A stretch of DNA of 64,000 nucleotides from Oreohelix idahoensis. Its lineage: Eukaryota > Mollusca > Gastropoda > Stylommatophora > Oreohelicidae. Shown here piece after piece: positions 58,864-64,000 of this stretch; the first letter of the stretch is position 1; each line of letters opens with the position of its first letter. The notes beneath the pieces are model-generated. The model did not search any database. It was not told where the DNA came from and saw only the letters and a list, made by a program, of their open reading frames with translations. Location: NCBI GenBank assembly GCA_024509875.1, contig JAMPIV010005839.1, positions 62,001 through 126,000 of the forward strand, written 5' to 3'. The position numbers and the translations under genes were made by a program.

Positions 58864-59100
58864 GGAATGAAATGATCGCATGAGCAAAGGTGATATCATA
58901 AGACACACGCAGCAGATGGAGCATGCTATGATTTAAACCACAAGTGTTTTGACAATTTACTTCCTCGTTAGTTCTTATTTTGTTTCAAAATCGGTTACTA
59001 TTAATTATTTTCAATGTTTTACTATTTTTGTATGTGTGTTGAGTGTATATGTGTCATGAATTGGTGTGAATGTTTTAGAAAGACTCCTTACTATAATTTC
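58864..59100. other. Unassigned spacer
   Basis: Nothing recognised. Confidence 0.4.
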
Positions 59101-59455
59101 TCATATCATCGTATAAGTGCAGTAGCATTCTCTTGCGAGCATCAGATGTGGAGAGAAAAGCAAGAGTAGGCAAGTGTTCGCTCATGCATGTCGTAAGATG
59201 CAAGTAATGTGTGGCTGGTTACCTCATCATGTAAAAGTAATTGCTACAGAAACCAGCCCAGCAGGAGCTTATGCATTCTGTATTGCAGGATTTCTCATTA
59301 GGGAGACAGATGCAGTGGCGTCCCTAGGGTTGGTGTCACCTGGTGCGGTCCGTATCCCCTGCAGCCCCCTAGTGACGCCATTGCAGTGATAGTTCCATGG
59401 TCCATAAGGAGCGGGAAAGGAAATAAAGATGATGATGATGATGATGATGATGGTG
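59101..59455 (+). mobile_element. SINE-like repeat family X, copy 5, with (GAT)n tail
   Basis: Order CATGCATGTCGTAAGATGC, GTGGCTGGTTACCTCATCAT, GTAAAAGTAATTGCTACAGA, GCAGGAGCTTATGCATTCTG, GCAGTGGCGTCCCTAGG, CCATAAGGAGCGGGAAAGGA, ending in seven GAT units (59428-59452). This is the most complete 3' end of the family. Confidence 0.72.
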
Positions 59456-59670
59456 AAACTCGTTTTCCATACTCCACGAACATCGTGGAATCCATAATTG
59501 CGGACCAAACTATATGACTAACTGCGCTTTAGCAAGAATGTCGTAAAAGACAAGAAAGGAAAGTTCTGTTTGGAGGTAACAAGTTCCATCATGCACACAA
59601 AAAGTCTACAGAAACCGCAATTGCAAGTGAACATTAATTACTTTTATACAGATTTCCTGCAAAAACAAGA
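59456..59670. other. Unassigned spacer
   Basis: Start of an open frame leading into the 27-bp repeat; no independent evidence for a gene. Confidence 0.35.
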
Positions 59671-60190
59671 CCAGCAGTTGGAACCCCGTGCTCAGAATTA
59701 CCAGTTGGAACACCCTGCTCAGAGTCAGCAGTTAGAACCCCGTGCTCAGAATCAGCAGTTAGAACCCCGTGCTCAGAATCAGCAGTTAGAACTCCGTGCT
59801 CAGAATTAGCAGTTGGAACCCAGTGCTTAGAATTAGTAGTTGGAACCTCATGCTCAGAATTAGTAGTTAGAACCCCGTGCTCAAAATTAGCAGTTAGAAC
59901 CCAGTGCTCAGAATTAGCAGTTAGAACCCAGTGCTCAGAATTAGTAGTTGGAACCTCATGCTCAGAATTAGTAGTTAGAACCTCGTGCTCACAATTAGCA
60001 GTTGGAACCCAGTGCTCAGAATTAGTAGTTGGAACCTCGTGCTCAGAATTAGTAGTTAGAACCCCGTGCTCAAAATTAGCAGTTAGAACCCAGTGCTCAG
60101 AATTAGTAGTTGGAACCTCGTGCTCAGAATTAGCCGTTAGAACCCAATGCTCAAAATTAGCAGTTAGAACCCATGCTCAGAATTAGCCGT
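59671..60190 (+). repeat. 27-bp minisatellite, about 19 copies
   Basis: Unit CAGTTGGAACCCCGTGCTCA plus GAATTAG. The first five copies read in frame as QLEPRAQNQ nonapeptides within a 79-codon frame. Later copies have TAG stops, so coding is unlikely. Confidence 0.92.
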
Positions 60191-60615
60191 TCACTAAACG
60201 ATGTCATCTATTTCTCAACTTATTTATTAGTTCTAGAATATTCCCGGGGGGTAGGGCTGGAGTGTGTAAGGGATAGTACCTCACGGTGAGAGGCAGTCAC
60301 TTCCTCTTTTTGAGGATGGCCTGGATCCTATTTGGTTCCCCCACTCCAGTTCAGCTCATGTATGGCTCCTCGAGTCTGCTTGTGTACGGCAGCGCCACCC
60401 CCCGGGCAACGGCTTTGACTGGCCGGCCAAACTACATGAGTAAATTGAAAAAGGGAGGTCCCCCTTAAACAGTACACACAACTGCTGGCCGAACGGGCGG
60501 ATGATCAATAATATTTTGACAACGGCTTCTAGGGCAGGAGTTGGAAAGGCCTGGTATCGGGCTGAGGGCGCACCATGGACTGTAATGGTAAGCGGCCAGA
60601 ACCATCCAGAAAGCA

Positions 60616-63120
60616 ATGGCAAACTACTGGATGTACAATGCCAAGAAATCCATAATGGCTAATCTGAATACTACACAAAGATCTGGTGGTGAGGCCCCCA
60701 GGCCAGGCAGATCATATTTAACTGGGGAAGAGATCGTTGGCAGCGTCAGTACAGGTAATCGTGATGACGGCCAAAAGCCTGACAGTGTTACCACGGAAAA
60801 CCATGTCATCGGTCTTAGAAAAATAATCAAAATAGGAACATGGAACGTCAGAAGCTTATACCAAGGAAAACAGTACATAGTGAAGAACGAGATGGAAAGG
60901 CTAAACATCGATATCCTGGGCATCTCAGAGCACAGATGGTCGGGCCAGGGACACTTTTCGATTCCATCAGGAGGAACATTCATATACTCAGGCAAAGAGA
61001 GAGGAGGTCAGAGCGGCGTCGGCTTCTACCTGTCTAAAAGGACAGCTGCCTCCCTATTAGGATATAATCCCATAAATGACCGCATTGTCACAATCAGACT
61101 GAAAGGAAAAAGAAAGAACATCACAATTATACAAACATATGCGCCAACAGCAGCTGCTGAAGAACAGGAAATTGAAGATTTTTACAATGAACTGCAAAAT
61201 GCATTAGAGAAAGCAAATAAGCAAGATATTAGGATAATAATGGGAGATTTTAATGCCAAAGTTGGAAACGAAAGATTAGAACATGAAAAAAGAGTGAAAG
61301 GAAGTTATGGATTGGGCCAGAGAAATGAGAGAGGAGAACGCTTGACAACATTCTGCCTAGAAAACAACCTAGTCATCACGAATACTCTTTTTATGCAACA
61401 CCCTAGAAGACTATATACATGGACGTCACCGGACGGAAAAAGCAAGAACCAAATAGATTATATCTTAATACAACAAAGGTGGCGATCTTGTATCTCATCC
61501 ATCAAGACGTTCCCAGGAGCAGACTGTGACTCCGACCATGAACTTCTTGCTGCAAACTTCAAGATCAAATTGAAAAAAGTCGTTACAAGCGACAAAGTAA
61601 TACGTTATGACACAAGCGCCATACCAGAAGAGTACAGTGTCGATATTCAGAACAAATTTGACATTCTTATGGCAGTACAGGAGGAAATGACACCAGATGA
61701 ACTTGCTAATAACATCAGAGATGTATATATTACAAATGCACAGCGGTTAATTCCTAAAAGAAGTATAAATAGACGAGAATACATCTCAGACGAAACACTG
61801 AAGTTGGTGGTAGAGAGAAGAAAAATGAAGTCCAAAAAAGATACAGAAAATCAGGAGTTGTACAAGGAATACACAAAGCAGATTAAAAAACGAGTCAGAC
61901 AAGACAAACAACAATACATAAACGACACCTGCAGGAAAATAGAGGAAATGCGCGAACAGGGATTGAGTAAGAATATGTTTTCTGAAGTAAGAACATTGAA
62001 AAACAGCAACTTTAAATCATCACCCCGAGCAATAAACGACAAGAAAGGCGACACTCTAACAGAACGTAAAGATATTCTGAACAGATGGAAGGAGTACTGT
62101 CAAGAAATGTATACGGAAATAAACAAAGCGGCAGATAACAACGTCATGAATGAAGCGGAACGTGAACCAGAACCTACCATAGAGGAAGTCCGGAATGCAA
62201 TCAAACACTTAAAAAGTGGAAAATCTCCTGGTTGTGATGAAATAACAGCTGAAATGATACAGGCAGGAGGAGAAGGCAGCGCTCGTATATACCATGCATT
62301 ATGCTGCAAGATCTGGCAAAGCGGAATTTGGCCCAAGGAATGGAAACGATCAATTTACATACCCTTGCCAAAAAAGGGCAACCTGAAACTGTGCACAAAC
62401 TACAGAACTATAGCTCTTATAAGCCATGCCAGCAAAATACTTTTACAAATCATAATGAAAAGGATGCAACAAAAGCTAGAAACAGAAATAAATGAAGTAC
62501 AGGCGGGTTTTCGACCAGGTAGAGGCACTAGAGATCATATATTCAACATGAGGATCATCATAGAAAAGTGTAGAGAATTCAACGTTGACCTACATACTTG
62601 TTTCATTGATTACACCAAAGCTTTCGATTGTGTACAACATCAGCAGTTATGGGCTATTATGAAAAATATGGGATTTCCAAACCACCTTATACAACTCATC
62701 GCACTGCTGTACCAAGAACAACAGGCAGCCGTAAGAATAGAGGGGGAAACATCAGAATGGTTTGAAGTACAGAAAGGAGTAAGACAAGGCTGTACCCTTT
62801 CCCCTTACCTGTTTAACATTTATGCCGAGAATATCATGAGAAACGTAAGAGATGACCAAGAACACACAGAGTTTGACTCATTTAACATCGGCGGGTACCA
62901 GATCCCGGAAATCAGATATGCTGACGACACAGTCCTCCTATCGACCAACCCAAAAGGACTTGAACAATTACTTCTGTCCACCAAAAAACACAGCGAGGCC
63001 CAGAATCTATACCTAAACACCAAGAAGACCAAAGTATTGACAACAGACAAAGTAAAGACAAACCAGAAATTGAAATTGATGACGAAGAACTGGAAAGTGT
63101 CAATGAATTCGAATACTTAG
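60616..63120 (+). CDS. LINE endonuclease-reverse transcriptase polyprotein (main part)
   Basis: The frame has 834 residues. Endonuclease spans about residues 70-315: GTWNVRSL (Asn), ISEHRW (Glu), QTYAPT (Tyr), IMGDFNAKVG (Asp, Asn), NQIDYILI (Asp) and DSDHELL (Asp, His), all APE catalytic positions. A Lys/Glu-rich linker follows. RT spans about 515-800: SGKSPGCDEITAEM, PLPKKGNLKLCTNYRTIALI, QAGFRPGRGTRD, DYTKAFDCVQH, GVRQGCTLSPYLFNIY and RYADDTVLLS with the YADD catalytic motif. The last roughly 20 residues are out of frame after a shift near 63060. The protein nicks target DNA and reverse transcribes its RNA at the nick. An in-frame Met at 60655 is an alternative start. Confidence 0.92.
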   Translation: MANYWMYNAKKSIMANLNTTQRSGGEAPRPGRSYLTGEEIVGSVSTGNRDDGQKPDSVTTENHVIGLRKIIKIGTWNVRSLYQGKQYIVKNEMERLNIDILGISEHRWSGQGHFSIPSGGTFIYSGKERGGQSGVGFYLSKRTAASLLGYNPINDRIVTIRLKGKRKNITIIQTYAPTAAAEEQEIEDFYNELQNALEKANKQDIRIIMGDFNAKVGNERLEHEKRVKGSYGLGQRNERGERLTTFCLENNLVITNTLFMQHPRRLYTWTSPDGKSKNQIDYILIQQRWRSCISSIKTFPGADCDSDHELLAANFKIKLKKVVTSDKVIRYDTSAIPEEYSVDIQNKFDILMAVQEEMTPDELANNIRDVYITNAQRLIPKRSINRREYISDETLKLVVERRKMKSKKDTENQELYKEYTKQIKKRVRQDKQQYINDTCRKIEEMREQGLSKNMFSEVRTLKNSNFKSSPRAINDKKGDTLTERKDILNRWKEYCQEMYTEINKAADNNVMNEAEREPEPTIEEVRNAIKHLKSGKSPGCDEITAEMIQAGGEGSARIYHALCCKIWQSGIWPKEWKRSIYIPLPKKGNLKLCTNYRTIALISHASKILLQIIMKRMQQKLETEINEVQAGFRPGRGTRDHIFNMRIIIEKCREFNVDLHTCFIDYTKAFDCVQHQQLWAIMKNMGFPNHLIQLIALLYQEQQAAVRIEGETSEWFEVQKGVRQGCTLSPYLFNIYAENIMRNVRDDQEHTEFDSFNIGGYQIPEIRYADDTVLLSTNPKGLEQLLLSTKKHSEAQNLYLNTKKTKVLTTDKVKTNQKLKLMTKNWKVSMNSNT

Positions 63121-63686
63121 GATCAATCATTAACAGCTCTGGCGACTGTGCAGTAGAAATTAAAAGAAGACTTGCAATTGCTTCACATAAGCTAATACAG
63201 ATGAAAAACCTATGGCAAGGCACAAGCAAAGAAACAAAGTTACAACTGATCAGAGCATGTATATTCCCAGTAGCAACATACGGCTGCGAGACTTGGACAC
63301 TCAATAAAACAGTTGCAAAAAAGATTACATCATTCGAAATGAAATGCTACAGAAGGATGTTGAGAATACCCTGGACAGAAAAAAAGACCAACAGAGAAGT
63401 ACTGCACTCACTAAACGTACAGGAACATTGGCTCCTAAATACCATCGCAATAAGGAAGCTGAAATTTTTCGGTCATATAAAAAGACATAATAGTCTGGAA
63501 AAAACAGTGATGGAAGGCATGGTCCCTGGAAAAAGGGGAAGGGGTCGACCTAGACGACGGTGGACCCAGGACATCACAGAGAGTCTGAACTTGTCTTTGG
63601 CTGATGCAGGTCGACTTGCCCAGAATCGTGATGCGTTCAGAGCAGCTGTAATGGAGACAACGTTCTGGAAAGAATACGTCACATGA
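63062..63686 (+). pseudogene. LINE polyprotein C-terminal part (shifted frame)
   Basis: After the shift the frame reads EIDDEELESVNEFEYLGSII, then KLQLIRACIFPVATYGCETW, LNKTVAKKI, RRMLRIPWTEK, LKFFGHIKRH, VPGKRGRGRPRRRW and NRDAFRAAVMETTFWKEYVT before TGA. This is the normal thumb and C-terminus of RTE-like LINEs. Only the frameshift separates it from the main frame, and no stops occur inside. Confidence 0.9.
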
Positions 63687-63747
63687 TGATGAGAATATTC
63701 CCGCAGACAATCAGCTTCAACTGAGCGCATTCACAATTGAAACTTAC

Positions 63748-63815
63748 ACACACACACACACATACTCACACGCACGCACGCACACACACAATCACACATA
63801 CACTCACACACACAA
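63748..63815. repeat. CA-rich microsatellite tail
   Basis: CA repeats with CG, AT and TC interruptions at the LINE 3' end. Confidence 0.92.
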
Positions 63816-64000
63816 GCGGTTACTAATTTTAACTGCGTACGCTCCCCTGAGCAAACAAGTCAAGAACTGTTCGGCCGATTTTGATAAATATTCACATTCA
63901 AGATTTTGACAAATATTTGCAGACCATTTGCTAATTTAATTTAAATCTGATAAGGTCACATGACTGGTACACTACTTGTTCAATTTGCAAGCCATGTTTC

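Larger units (their letters stand above)
60240..63815 (+). mobile_element. Nearly intact APE-type LINE (RTE-like)
   Basis: It comprises a GC-rich 5' leader from about 60240, one long reading frame (endonuclease and RT) broken by a single frameshift, a 3' end with TGATGATGAG at 63684 and a CA-rich tail (63748-63815). A 5'-complete coding region is unusual among the LINE pieces in this window. Target duplications are not visible. Clade assignment (RTE or a close relative) is inferred from C-terminal motifs only. Confidence 0.82.

Overview
This is an animal (metazoan) nuclear window, AT-rich and almost entirely non-genic. It is packed with retrotransposons, DNA transposon remnants, SINEs, minisatellites and (TA)n arrays. 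The only cellular coding sequence I can support is one 206-bp exon at 51548-51753. It encodes part of the extracellular domain of a nicotinic acetylcholine receptor-type subunit and is flanked by a good acceptor and donor. The mix of GMR1-like LTR elements, RTE-like LINEs, Penelope, mariner and tRNA SINEs suggests an invertebrate, perhaps a mollusc or other lophotrochozoan. That placement is inference, not proof. Layout: 1-3440 is a broken LTR element (A) with Gag, protease and integrase, no reverse transcriptase, and a putative 3' LTR starting at 3441. 6-17 kb is mostly unrecognised AT-rich DNA with a LINE 3' fragment carrying RNase H (about 8035-9360, minus). 17.7-21.5 kb holds a LINE endonuclease fragment, a 25-bp minisatellite, a tRNA-derived SINE with perfect 12-bp target duplications and a LINE C-terminal fragment. 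21.8-29.1 kb holds TA arrays, purine-rich tracts and several minisatellites. 29139-38899 is a complete LTR element (B) of about 9.8 kb with unusually long LTRs (about 2.55 kb), TG..CA ends and a 5-bp target duplication, inserted in a 20-bp minisatellite. 39046-46847 is a related element (C) with about 2.0-kb LTRs and a badly damaged, chimeric interior. 47-50 kb has tRNA SINE fragments and hairpins. 50.6-51.9 kb has the receptor exon preceded by a tandem array that looks like repeated copies of its own splice acceptor. 52.8-56.7 kb is a nest of RTE-like LINE tails, a Penelope GIY-YIG fragment and a 1.3-kb mariner with 30-bp inverted ends. 58.7-60.2 kb has two minisatellites and a SINE-like repeat. 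About 60.2-63.75 kb is a nearly intact APE-type LINE with a single frameshift. The central observation is that elements A, B and C share a Gag-protease-integrase-(reverse transcriptase-RNase H) layout. This is the Ty1/copia-like pol order inside a Ty3/gypsy-type element, as known for the GMR1 group. Their capsid region resembles the SCAN domain, which is thought to derive from this group. Elements A and C have lost essential enzymes, while B has one visible break, so A and C could only have moved with enzymes supplied by a relative. The (GAT)n-ending SINE-like repeats may similarly depend on RTE-like LINE enzymes.
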